This document shows positions 7,263-15,651 of a stretch of 61,606 nt of DNA, in pieces. The notes under the pieces are model-generated. The model saw nothing but the letters and a program-made list of their open reading frames with translations. It did not search any database and had not been told where the DNA came from. Both the position numbers and the translations under genes were made by a program. The stretch is from Kiritimatiellota bacterium (GTDB lineage Bacteria; Verrucomicrobiota; Kiritimatiellia; RFP12; UBA1067), in NCBI GenBank assembly GCA_009778475.1, contig WRJS01000004.1, forward strand, positions 1 to 61,606. The letters run 5' to 3'. How positions within the stretch are numbered: the stretch's first letter is position 1; each line of letters opens with the position of its first letter.

Positions 7263-9545
7263 ATGAAGATGGAATATCCAATATCCAGCACGGAACATCC
7301 AATGTCCAAGTTGAATGCGCTCCGGGTGCGGCCCCGCGCCCGCGCCTCTCACCTTTTACCTTTCACCTCTCACCTTTTACCTTTTACATTTTACCTATTA
7401 CCTATCACCTATCACCTATTACTTCTCACCTGCTCCCTGCCGCCTCTGGCGGCCCTGGCGCAGGGCCTGCCGCAGTGGTACATCGACAAGGGCTGGCCCA
7501 CAGAGGACACCGTGGGCGACGGCATCCCGGACGAGTGGAAGCGGCGCACCTTCGCGCCGAGGGACGCGGACGGCAACTTCCTGCCGAGCGCGCACCTCGA
7601 CCGGGACAACGACGGCCTGACGGACCTGGAGGAGTTCTGGTACGGCAGCGACCCGCGCACCGCCTCGACCATGGGCGACTTCTGGCTCGACTCCGAGAAG
7701 CGCGCGCACGGCCTCGGCGCGTGGGGCAAGGTCACCTCGACCGTCTCCTTCGCGCAGTGGCAGGCGTGGTCCGGCCTTGACGAGGCCGCCTGGCGCCGCG
7801 CCACGCGCCCCTCCGCCGACGGCCTCACCGGCGCGTTCGCCGGCTTCGCCCTCAGCACCCAGCCCTACGCCGCCGAAGCGGGCACCGTGGACTTCTGGCT
7901 CGAGTACCGCGCCGACCGCCACACGCTCCTCACCCTCTCCGACGCGCTCGCGACGAACACGTTCCCGCTCGCCAAGGGCGAGGGCCGCGCGCGCCTGCGC
8001 GTCGCCTACGGCGGCCCCGCCGCGCTCACCATGGACCCCGCCCCCGGCACGCTCGCCGACACCCCCGGCGCCACCAACGGCCTGTGGCTCTGCGAGATGA
8101 AGGTCAAACCCTTCCGCCCCAACACCGTCGTATTCAACGACGGCGACACCCCGCCGCCCCCGCAAGGGGGTTTCGACAGCGTGGACGCCATCATCATCAC
8201 CGCCGCCCCCACCAACGCCGTCCACAGCCTCGAGCCCCCCGAGCCTACGCGCGACGGCCCGCCCACGCGCTGGCCCACCGTCACGCTCCTCCCCGGTTAC
8301 GTATCCCAAGGCGTGACCATGCTCAGCGACGGCTGGTACTGCGTCTCCGGCGACGCCTGCGGCGACTGCGCGTGGCCCACCAACGGCATGATCGAGGCCG
8401 CGGCCGGGATGCCCGCCAGCACCCTCGGCGCGACGCTTCCGGTCATCAGCAAGCAGGCCGCGTGGAATCTCCTCACGACGCCCGAGCTCAAATACGAGGT
8501 CACCGTCACCCAGAAGGTCTTCAGCGCGGGCTACCCGTCCCTCTTCGGCAGCTTCGCCTTCCGCGTCCGCCCCTGCGGCGCCCTCCACCACGGCCCCGAG
8601 GTGCGCGGCGCCGAGCACATCCTCAACCCCACCCACGAGCCCGGCCACTTCCCGACCACCACCTGCGGCGCCGCCGGGTGCCTCTGCTCCGGCGCGTCGC
8701 TCACCCACGTCGGCTTCGACCACGCCAAGGTCAACACGCGCAACCTCAACCACCCCGACGAGTCAGCGGAGGACAAGAAACATCTGCACTGCCTCGGCAT
8801 CATCTACAGCGGCAATACGACCAACCTGCTGGACTTCACCGAGAGTTTCGGGCTGGACATCACCAACCGCGTCAAGTGGGAGGTCAACGGGAAAACGCAG
8901 ACCGGACACACGCTGAAAATAGGCTCAGAACCCAAAGACCTCGACCCAAAAATTTTTCGCATTAAGCTACTGGAGAAAGAGTCGGGCGACGTGTGGGACA
9001 GGTTCATCCTCGTGGTCAACAACCGCAAGACGAAATCCGAATTCGATGGCTGGTATGACGGGAACAAAACGAACACGGCGTGGCTGGCGGAACTGCCTGC
9101 GGCGTATGTGGCGCTTTCGAACCGAGTCGGAAGCACGAGTTTCTATAACCCAGAGCCTTCGACTACAAATTTGTGGTGCGCTCCCGATGAGCCTGGACAA
9201 TATATGCACCATGCAGCAAAATGGCAAATGCGGTCAGAAAAAACACCCGGCAACCATGGACACCAGACATGCTATGATGACGCGGGGAAGATTATCCTTA
9301 ACGGGGTGAGCGCAGGAACGGCAGATTTTAGTTCTCCTAGATGGCATACCTTCAGACCACACGTCCGCGAAGATGTTGACCCCTTTGTCCGCGCCCTTCA
9401 ACTTGACGGAAACCCTTGTACTCGATCTTGGGACGCTCTGACTCATGCACTGATACATGACGGGGAAAACCTCGTCAAGTACCGTGAATGCCGTCCGGCA
9501 GTTCCCAACGATAAACCCATGTTAAATCCGGGGGAACTCCCGTAG
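7263..9545 (+). CDS. Large secreted array protein with C-terminal GHGHQ/RALQLDGNP-type module (copy A)
   Basis: 760 residues. The ATG at 7263 follows AGGGGG; a GTG at 7260 is the alternative. A hydrophobic region encoded by heptamer repeats (7351-7434) ends LAALAQ, a plausible signal-peptidase site. Acidic thrombospondin-type-3/dockerin-like segments follow (DGIPDEW, DRDNDGLTDLEEF, YGSDP), the usual start of secreted PVC proteins. The middle contains Cys-rich SDGWYCVSGDACGDCAW and VGFDHAKVNTRNL. The last 120 residues carry HHAAKWQMRS, NHGHQTCYDD, AGTADF, DVDPFVRALQLDGNP and YRECRP, shared with the orphan modules nearby. GC content drops visibly towards the 3' end. The histidines and aspartates could form a metal site, but no function is established. 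A toxin-like C-terminus is inferred only from the locus layout. Confidence 0.85.
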   Translation: MKMEYPISSTEHPMSKLNALRVRPRARASHLLPFTSHLLPFTFYLLPITYHLLLLTCSLPPLAALAQGLPQWYIDKGWPTEDTVGDGIPDEWKRRTFAPRDADGNFLPSAHLDRDNDGLTDLEEFWYGSDPRTASTMGDFWLDSEKRAHGLGAWGKVTSTVSFAQWQAWSGLDEAAWRRATRPSADGLTGAFAGFALSTQPYAAEAGTVDFWLEYRADRHTLLTLSDALATNTFPLAKGEGRARLRVAYGGPAALTMDPAPGTLADTPGATNGLWLCEMKVKPFRPNTVVFNDGDTPPPPQGGFDSVDAIIITAAPTNAVHSLEPPEPTRDGPPTRWPTVTLLPGYVSQGVTMLSDGWYCVSGDACGDCAWPTNGMIEAAAGMPASTLGATLPVISKQAAWNLLTTPELKYEVTVTQKVFSAGYPSLFGSFAFRVRPCGALHHGPEVRGAEHILNPTHEPGHFPTTTCGAAGCLCSGASLTHVGFDHAKVNTRNLNHPDESAEDKKHLHCLGIIYSGNTTNLLDFTESFGLDITNRVKWEVNGKTQTGHTLKIGSEPKDLDPKIFRIKLLEKESGDVWDRFILVVNNRKTKSEFDGWYDGNKTNTAWLAELPAAYVALSNRVGSTSFYNPEPSTTNLWCAPDEPGQYMHHAAKWQMRSEKTPGNHGHQTCYDDAGKIILNGVSAGTADFSSPRWHTFRPHVREDVDPFVRALQLDGNPCTRSWDALTHALIHDGENLVKYRECRPAVPNDKPMLNPGELP
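7351..7434 (+). repeat. Heptanucleotide array inside the signal-peptide coding region (copy A)
   Basis: Twelve consecutive 7-bp units, consensus ACCTWTY (for example ACCTTTT, ACCTATC). It lies wholly inside the gene at 7263 and encodes the hydrophobic LLPFT/YLLPI/HLL segment. Because 7 is not a multiple of 3, gain or loss of one unit would shift the frame. Confidence 0.9.
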
Positions 9546-9569
9546 CCATTGATGAGAAAGGAAATCACT

Positions 9570-10340
9570 ATGAAACGATTGATTATTCTGTTTTTGCTTT
9601 CGGCGCAATCTGTTTGGGGGCAGAACCCCGTGCCGGATTTGTCTTGGACGTTCCAGTGGGGGACAAATACGGCCGGGATGCTCTTTGAGGACGCCGCTTT
9701 GGCCATGCCGGTCAAAGCGGTCATACGGGATGACATCAAAAGGGTTTACCAGCTTAACCCGCAGTCAAACGCAACATTCCGTTTGTACTTGCCAAGTGAG
9801 GAGGAACATGGGAAATACACAGGCGTTTTCCAGTTCGAGAGGTCAATGGCTTGCCCGAAGGACATCCACAGTTTGGATTACTGCATCTATGGGGGGACGA
9901 ACTATTACGCCATTACGGAATCCATCAGCACTATCTATTCTGAAAAAATAGCATTGACGAACCAGCATCATGCGGCAATCGGGAGCCTTTCCAACTTCCT
10001 GCACACTGTCAACCATGTGTCGGTTGGCAATACCACGCCAGTGGAATTTGCTCAAATGTGGTGGCGGTTCAAGAAAGGACGCGCGGGCGCGTTGGCTGAT
10101 GACACTGTTGAGAGTTTTACGGAGGGCATCCAATCCATGAGCGAAGACCGTTACTATTGCTTGTCGTTGCTTTCGGTTTGGGAAAGGCCGCCGTCATATT
10201 GGAGTGTGCCTTCCGCAAAACCGCTTGTGGTGGGTTGCACCATAAAAGCACTACCCAGAGCTGGCAACGGCAACTCCGACGGGATAGAAATGGATGCCGT
10301 GTATAAGGATGGGCAATGGCGGTTTGTCGCATGGGAATAG
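9570..10340 (+). CDS. Small secreted partner protein, array family (copy A)
   Basis: 256 residues. The ATG at 9570 lies after AAAGGAAAT. Residues 1-18 are a signal peptide ending VWGQ. The N-terminal motif LFEDAALAMPVKAVIRDDI matches the FADTNLT..VKQRIADDL motif of the paralogues at 11197, 12050 and 12817. The C-terminus YKDGQWRFVAWE matches their FYKGKWGFG ending. It sits 24 nt after the large secreted gene and its end overlaps the start of the next module frame. By position it could be an immunity-like or chaperone-like partner, but no named family is recognised. It is identical to 17959-18729. Confidence 0.8.
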   Translation: MKRLIILFLLSAQSVWGQNPVPDLSWTFQWGTNTAGMLFEDAALAMPVKAVIRDDIKRVYQLNPQSNATFRLYLPSEEEHGKYTGVFQFERSMACPKDIHSLDYCIYGGTNYYAITESISTIYSEKIALTNQHHAAIGSLSNFLHTVNHVSVGNTTPVEFAQMWWRFKKGRAGALADDTVESFTEGIQSMSEDRYYCLSLLSVWERPPSYWSVPSAKPLVVGCTIKALPRAGNGNSDGIEMDAVYKDGQWRFVAWE

Positions 10341-11182
10341 AATATCGTCCCAGCCATGCGGAGGAGCAATACCAGAAAACGGAGCATTGCCTCGGCATCG
10401 TGTGGGGCAACGGCGGCTCAACGAACCTCTTCAACCTGCTCTGCACCGACGGCTTCACCGACGACATCCGCACCAACCTCTACTTCACCTCGCAGGTCAA
10501 CGCCAAGGGCGCGAAGGCCGAGGTCGCAAAACACACCCTGCCCTTCGGCGCGAAACCCAAGGACATGGACCCCCGCATTTTCCACGTCGAACTCCGCCAC
10601 CGAGGGAACCCCGGCGAGGTTTTTGACAGGCTGTGGGTTGCCGTCAACGCACCCGAGACACTGGCGAGTTATAACGCATGGGTCGCCGCCAACGCCACCA
10701 ACATGGCCTGGACGCTTACCCTGCCACAGGTGTTTGAATCGATAGAAATCAAGAACGGAGAGGCAGTCCGTCCTGAGCCAAACCGCCCGCGCCAATAGGT
10801 AACCCCGAAAAGACTCAATTCATTCCTCCACCATGATGCCTCATTTGATATACGATCGTATCCCGTGGGTGATGACCACGGGCATCAGGCGACATACGAT
10901 GCCCACGGCAACGTGATCAAAAAGGGCGTTGCCGCAGGGACGGCCGACCGTGTTTCGACGGTGAATGAGGCGGGGTTCTCTGTGCCGAGTTTGGGGCATC
11001 AGACCCAAGACGTGCAACCGTTCATCCGCGCGTTGCAACTGGACGGGAACCCGTGTTTGAGGAAAACCAAGAGTGGGTTCATAGCAGACATAACCCGCCC
11101 CATGATTTATCAAGGAACGAATCTTACCAATTACATCGAGTGTCGCCCTGTGAGTCCTACAGGAATGCGCCCGAGACCATAA
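10316..11182 (+). pseudogene. Orphan C-terminal module, interrupted by an in-frame stop
   Basis: Homology to the large protein and the module at 18705 starts just after the partner stop (SHAEEQYQKTEHCLGIVWG). It continues through KPKDMDPRIFHVELRHR and WVAANATNMAWTLTLP to a TAG at 10796-10798. In the same frame, similarity resumes at about 10826 (LHHDASFDIRS, GDDHGHQATYD, AGTADR, DVQPFIRALQLDGNP, YIECRP) and runs to the stop at 11180-11182. The linker before the TAG reads better in another frame, suggesting two compensating indels. It has no signal peptide. The first ATG (10316) lies inside the partner gene, so separate expression is doubtful. Confidence 0.75.
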
Positions 11183-11196
11183 GGAAGGAGAAAACC

Positions 11197-11943
11197 ATGA
11201 AACGTCTCATATCAGTGTGCTGTGTTAGTTTGCCCCTTTTGGGGTTAGCCCAGACGGCGCAGGTTCATATCGCAGGGAGTGACTATCCCGTTGTGTTCGC
11301 GGACATGAACCTTACAGGCAATGTCAAGCAACGTATCGTTGCTGAAATGACGACAGCCTTTTCACTCGGCTATCCCTTTGACGACCTGAAGGGGCAGGAA
11401 ATAGAAACGGGAGTCTTCCAGCTGAACGAAGACACGGCCATCTTCTGGGAAGAACAAAAGGCGGTTTCCCTTGCGGACAAAGGCAACGGAAAGAGCATAC
11501 AGGTCGGCAAGGCTTTGTCGGACAAATACCTGCAAGCCTTCGCATGGATGGACACCCATTCGAACACGGTTCAAAAAGCGCAGGCGTTTGTGGCGACACT
11601 GAACAGTCCTGACTTACTTTCAAAACCTTTTCCGGTATTGTTGGGCATGTTGCATTTTGACCCGTTATCGGACATGGAAGAGAATGATCCCCCCAGTGAT
11701 TTTAAGATACGGGGTATGTTCCAAAAGGATTTCCACCCTTATAAATATCTTGGAGTTACGGTATCGAGCTTCTATTTTAAACCGGTTCCAGAACTAGGGG
11801 GTAAGGAAATCCCCTTGCTTCTCCTTTTCGCCGTTGATAAATCAGGGCCGGTTCCACCAGCAACGGTATGTCCTCTCCCGATTGGCTTCTACAAAGGGAA
11901 GTGGGGGTTTGGCAACTTCCCTGCCCCGTTCAACATCCCCTGA
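11197..11943 (+). CDS. Small secreted partner protein, array family
   Basis: 248 residues. The ATG follows AAGGAAGGAG, a strong ribosome site. The signal peptide ends LGLAQ. The family motif is YPVVFADMNLTGNVKQRIVAEM; the middle motif HSNTVQKAQAFVATLN and the end FYKGKWGFGNF are shared with 12050 and 12817. It lies 14 nt after the stop of the interrupted module, the same module-then-partner order as elsewhere in the array. It is predicted to be periplasmic or secreted; function unknown. The sequence is AT-richer than the housekeeping genes. Confidence 0.8.
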   Translation: MKRLISVCCVSLPLLGLAQTAQVHIAGSDYPVVFADMNLTGNVKQRIVAEMTTAFSLGYPFDDLKGQEIETGVFQLNEDTAIFWEEQKAVSLADKGNGKSIQVGKALSDKYLQAFAWMDTHSNTVQKAQAFVATLNSPDLLSKPFPVLLGMLHFDPLSDMEENDPPSDFKIRGMFQKDFHPYKYLGVTVSSFYFKPVPELGGKEIPLLLLFAVDKSGPVPPATVCPLPIGFYKGKWGFGNFPAPFNIP

Positions 11944-12037
11944 TTATCTACGCCCTTGCCTGTGTCAAGGCAGTTGCCTTGACCAGTATTTGGAATGCCG
12001 CCCTGCCACACCGACAGGGACACGCCCAAGACAGTAA
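11942..12037 (+). pseudogene. Remnant of a module C-terminus
   Basis: The open frame reads LRPCLCQGSCLDQYLECRP and ends PTGTRPRQ with a stop at 12035-12037. This equals the last 30 residues of a module (compare the end of 11182 and 20510). Everything upstream has been replaced by the preceding partner gene. It shows that a module once preceded the partner at 12050. Confidence 0.65.
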
Positions 12038-12049
12038 AGGAGAAGGACA

Positions 12050-12811
12050 ATGAAGAAACTGCATTATGTTGTTGCCATGCTATGCTTACCCTTTTGGGGG
12101 CAAGCGCAAACAGTACAGGTTCGTATAGCAGAAACAAACTATCCTGCCATATTTACCGATGCTAGCCTGTCGGTAACGAACCAACAGCGTATCGCCGCTG
12201 ACCTCACGCTCGTCTTTTCTCTAGCCTCTTCATTTGATAGGCTGAAGGGGAGGTTGGGAGGCGAGGAAGGGGTTTTCGAGCCGAACATCGACGTGTCGAT
12301 GTTCTGTTTGAGCGAGTGGAACGATGGCATTCTCCTTATTGACCAAGGCAATCAAAAAAGTGTACGGGTACAGAAAACGGCATCGGACTTATACCTTCGT
12401 TCCTTCGCCCTGATAGAGGCTCATTCAAACGCCGTCCGGGCGGCGCATGAGTTTGTGACGATGCTGAACCACACCAACCTGCTCGCACAATCAATACAGG
12501 TACTTCGGAATTTATATCACGTTGCGCCGTTATCGGACATAGAAGAAGAAGATTTTACCGATGATGAAGTCTTGAGACGTGTCGCAGAAAGACAAAATTA
12601 CAAATACCCTGAGATTAGCGTGCGGAATTTCTTTTTACAACGAATTCCCGAGCTCGATGATGCGGAAGTGCTTGTAACATGCCTTTACATGATTGAGAAA
12701 GCAGATCCGTCACTGGAAAAAATCTATGGCATTCCGATTGATTTTTATAAAGGGAGATGGGGATTGGGACGGTCTCCCTTGGACATACAGAGGTCTGAAA
12801 TCGTGGAGTAG
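12050..12811 (+). CDS. Small secreted partner protein, array family
   Basis: 253 residues with a signal peptide ending WGQAQ. A ribosome site AAGGAGAAGG lies just upstream of the ATG. Shared motifs: YPAIFTDASLSVTNQQRIAAD, then HSNAVRAAHEFVTMLN, then PIDFYKGRWGLG. It is roughly as divergent from 11197 as from 12817, so these are old paralogues rather than recent copies. It sits between a module remnant and another partner (5 nt downstream), probably transcribed together. Function unknown; possible immunity-type partner by context. Confidence 0.8.
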   Translation: MKKLHYVVAMLCLPFWGQAQTVQVRIAETNYPAIFTDASLSVTNQQRIAADLTLVFSLASSFDRLKGRLGGEEGVFEPNIDVSMFCLSEWNDGILLIDQGNQKSVRVQKTASDLYLRSFALIEAHSNAVRAAHEFVTMLNHTNLLAQSIQVLRNLYHVAPLSDIEEEDFTDDEVLRRVAERQNYKYPEISVRNFFLQRIPELDDAEVLVTCLYMIEKADPSLEKIYGIPIDFYKGRWGLGRSPLDIQRSEIVE

Positions 12812-12816
12812 CGACC

Positions 12817-13596
12817 ATGAAGAAGCTACACCGTATCGTATTGTTGTCTTGTGCAGCTTTGCCGTTTTTGGGGCAAGCCCAGACCGCACAAGTCCATATC
12901 GCAGGAAGCGCCTACCCTGTGCTGTTCGCAGACACGAACCTTACGAGTAAAGTTAAGCAACGTATTGCTGACGACTTGACCATCGCCTTCTCTCCTGCCC
13001 CTTCGTTTGAGAGGGCAATGGGGGGGGATGAAGTGGAGGCGACAACTCCTTTGCCGGGCGGAGACACTGCCGTCACTAGTTTTATAGGGCGTGATTATTG
13101 GGAAGGGGCTTTCGGACCGAGCCGTAACCATTCCATGCTCTGTTTCGACGAGATTCGGGAGGGTATTTACCTTGTGGACTACAACGGCCAGAAAAGCGTG
13201 CGGATAGATAAGGTCGCGTCCAGTAATTACCTGCACACATTCGCGCTGATGAAGGCGCACTCAAACGCTGTCGCAAAAGCGCATGAGTTTGTGGAGGCTC
13301 TAAAGAACCCCAACCTGGCTTCAGAGCCTCTGCAAGTGCTGAAAGATATGCACCATGCGTTGCCGTTGAAAGAGACGGACGACGACACCTACCGCGGGTT
13401 CGCGAGAGAGACGCAGAAATGCAAAAACCTCGAGCTTTGCGCGCTGAACTTCTCTTTGCAGATGTGTCCCGAACTCAGCGACCAGAAGGTGCTTGTGGCG
13501 GTGCAATTTTCACTGTACCAGTCCGACCCGTCAAAGCTCCACGGTTTTCCGATTATCTTCCATAACGGCAGATGGGGGTTCGGGAAATACTGGTGA
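12817..13596 (+). CDS. Small secreted partner protein, array family
   Basis: 259 residues. The signal peptide ends LGQAQ. The family N-motif is YPVLFADTNLTSKVKQRIADD, the middle HSNAVAKAHEFVEALKN, the end IIFHNGRWGFGKYW. A short insert at residues 70-100 is missing in its neighbours. The preceding partner stops only 5 nt upstream, so the two are translationally close. The following orphan module begins a few nucleotides after its stop. Confidence 0.8.
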   Translation: MKKLHRIVLLSCAALPFLGQAQTAQVHIAGSAYPVLFADTNLTSKVKQRIADDLTIAFSPAPSFERAMGGDEVEATTPLPGGDTAVTSFIGRDYWEGAFGPSRNHSMLCFDEIREGIYLVDYNGQKSVRIDKVASSNYLHTFALMKAHSNAVAKAHEFVEALKNPNLASEPLQVLKDMHHALPLKETDDDTYRGFARETQKCKNLELCALNFSLQMCPELSDQKVLVAVQFSLYQSDPSKLHGFPIIFHNGRWGFGKYW

Positions 13597-13601
13597 CGAC
13601 C

Positions 13602-14447
13602 ATGGGGGCTAAAACCGTGCTCGGCGGCGACGGCTGGTTCTGCATCTCCGACGCCTACTGCGTTTCGGGCTGCTGCGCGTGGCCCACCTACGGCATGATC
13701 GGATGCGACGCGCTCACCCTCTCCATGCACAACCTGCAACCGGCCGACCCCATCATGCCCAAGCAGGACGCGTGGCAGATATTCTGCGACCGCCAGCCCT
13801 GCGCCGAGTGCGTCATCACGCAGACGCTCAGCCACGCGGCCTTCCCCCCCATCTACAGCAAGGTCATCTTCCGCGTCCGCCAGTGCGGCGCGCTAAGCGA
13901 CGGCGTCCGCGGCGCGGAGAGCGACCCCGCCCACACCCCCGCCTACTACCCCCACGCCGCCTGCCACGGCATCCAGTGCGAATGCCTCGGCGCCCCCGTC
14001 TGGCTCGTCGGCTTCGACCACGCAAAGGTCAACACGCGCAACCTCTCCGTCATCGCCAGCCACGCGGAGGAACAATACCAAAACACGAGCCACTGCCTCG
14101 GCATCGTGTGGGGCGACGGCGGCTCGACGAACCTCTTCAACCTGCTCTGCACCGACGGCTTCACTGACGACATCCGCACCAACCTCTACTTCACCTCGCA
14201 GGTCAACGCCAAGGGAGCGAAGGCCGAAGTTCAAAACCACATCCTGCCCTTCGGCGCGAAACCAAAAGACATGGAGCCACGGATTTTCCACGTCGAGCTG
14301 CGCCACCGCGAGAAAGGCGCCAACGTCCTCGACAGGCTCTGGGTCACGGTCAACTCCCTCGAAACGCTCACGAATTACAACAACTGGGTCGCCGCCAACG
14401 CCACCAACATGGCGTGGGCGCTCACCCTGGCGCCCCCCGACTCCTGA
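13602..14447 (+). CDS. Orphan module lacking signal peptide and the final GHGHQ domain
   Basis: 281 residues from an ATG at 13602 (the frame is open to 13572, inside the previous gene). Homology to the large secreted protein begins at GGDGWFCISDAYCVSGCCAW and runs through FRVRQCGAL, VGFDHAKVNTRNL, HCLGIVWGDGGSTNLFNLLC, DMEPRIFHVELRHR to WVAANATNMAWALTLAPPDS, where it stops. The C-terminal GHGHQ domain is missing because repeat copy B starts right after the stop. There is no export signal and only a weak ribosome site. It may be a silent cassette or debris rather than an expressed protein. Confidence 0.55.
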   Translation: MGAKTVLGGDGWFCISDAYCVSGCCAWPTYGMIGCDALTLSMHNLQPADPIMPKQDAWQIFCDRQPCAECVITQTLSHAAFPPIYSKVIFRVRQCGALSDGVRGAESDPAHTPAYYPHAACHGIQCECLGAPVWLVGFDHAKVNTRNLSVIASHAEEQYQNTSHCLGIVWGDGGSTNLFNLLCTDGFTDDIRTNLYFTSQVNAKGAKAEVQNHILPFGAKPKDMEPRIFHVELRHREKGANVLDRLWVTVNSLETLTNYNNWVAANATNMAWALTLAPPDS

Positions 14448-14785
14448 CTCCGAAATGCCCCCTGAAAAATGTGCTTGCATTTCCTTCGGGGGCAGTGTAT
14501 CTTTTACACCCTCGCCTCTTTTAAGGCGGGGGCGTAGCGCGGGGCCGGGGGCCATGCTTGCCGTTGTGTTTCAGGTTGTGCATCGCTGTGTATTGTCGCA
14601 GAGTCGGAATAGCCAAGTTGGCGCTTTTTTGAGTGCCTACCATTTTTGATGCGGGAGTATATGGGATGCGCCGCGCTATGTGGCGTATTCTGTGTCATGT
14701 GTTAATAGAGTTTTGGCTAACTCCGATTCTGCATGTGTGAGTATGCCACTTATGGTGAGTGGCGCGTAAAAAAACGGGAGGGGTT

Positions 14786-15643
14786 ATGGCGGAAAGGTTT
14801 ATTGCAGTGGCGGAGTCGGTCGGGCGCGGGCTGGCGGTTGCGGGGTATGTGGTGGTGGCGGTCTCGCTGGCGGTGGCCTTCGCGGCGCGGCTGTGGGAGT
14901 CGGGGCTGGCGGGGGAGATGTGGCGGGAGTTCGTCGTGGCGGCGCGGAGGCGGGACGCGTGGGTGTGGGCGCTTATCACGGTGGGCCTGTCGCTGTGCGC
15001 GCAGAAGCGGGGCCCGGCGGAGTGGCTGGAGGAGTGGCGCGAAAGGGCGCAGGGCGGCGGGGCGCAAGCTGAGGGCGGGTTCCCCGGCGGGCCGCAGAGG
15101 GGCGGCGCCGAGGGCGGGGGGCGCGTGGTGTTCCAGTCGGGGGTGCCGCTGGCGGGGCCGCTGCCGGGCGTGGCGGTGCGGTGCGTGATGCTCTCCTGCA
15201 ACGGGGCGGCGGAGGACCTGGCGACGCTGCTGGACGCGCCGGAGGCCGCGCGGCTGAGGATGGCGGCGGAGGGCGGGCTGGAGCCTTGGATGGACCCGGC
15301 GGAGGCGTCGCTGACGGGGCAGTTCGCGCTGCCGTCCTGGGGGCCTGAGATGTGGCGGGTGGTGACGGTTGACCTCGGGGGCGCCGTGCCGCTGGGCGAC
15401 CTGCTCTTCGGGGACGCGGCGGGGCTCGGGGAGTGGGCGCGGCAGTGGCGGGGGGAGATCGCGGAGGCGGTGTTCTTCGACGACATCCCGGGCGACGGCG
15501 CGCGCGCGGGCGTGGCCAACTGGCTGGCGGCGCGGCGGGGCGCGGGGCGGCTCTACCCCGCGACGGCGGCCGAGCGCGGCGCGGCGATCGCGGCGGGCCT
15601 GAACTCCGGTGTTGACTGGGCGACGGTGATTATCGTAAGATAG
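14786..15643 (+). CDS. Membrane-anchored protein with a cryptic LamG/ConA-like domain (copy B)
   Basis: Identical to the protein at 6397-7254: N-terminal hydrophobic hairpin, Gly-rich linker and a ConA-like closing motif WRGEIAEAVFFDD. The ATG at 14786 follows GGGAGGGG. It lies 8 nt before the second copy of the large secreted gene, so cotranscription is likely. Upstream, the truncated orphan module ends at 14447. The perfect conservation could reflect recent duplication or ongoing conversion between copies. Confidence 0.75.
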   Translation: MAERFIAVAESVGRGLAVAGYVVVAVSLAVAFAARLWESGLAGEMWREFVVAARRRDAWVWALITVGLSLCAQKRGPAEWLEEWRERAQGGGAQAEGGFPGGPQRGGAEGGGRVVFQSGVPLAGPLPGVAVRCVMLSCNGAAEDLATLLDAPEAARLRMAAEGGLEPWMDPAEASLTGQFALPSWGPEMWRVVTVDLGGAVPLGDLLFGDAAGLGEWARQWRGEIAEAVFFDDIPGDGARAGVANWLAARRGAGRLYPATAAERGAAIAAGLNSGVDWATVIIVR

Positions 15644-15651
15644 GGGGCGTG

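Larger units (their letters stand above)
6048..10530. repeat. Long direct repeat, copy A (about 4.48 kb)
   Basis: This segment recurs at 14437-18919 with a constant offset of 8389 bp. The encoded proteins are identical, and every stretch compared by eye was identical at DNA level. Imperfect homology continues left to about 5997 and right to about 10605. It carries the genes at 6397, 7263 and 9570 plus the start of an orphan module. A recent tandem duplication, gene conversion or assembly duplication could explain it. Confidence 0.93.

Noticed and set aside
7419-8753. Minus-strand open frame of 444 codons opposite the large array gene
   Set aside because: Composition is Gly/Ala/Val/Arg repeats typical of an antisense shadow; the plus strand has a signal peptide and conserved motifs.
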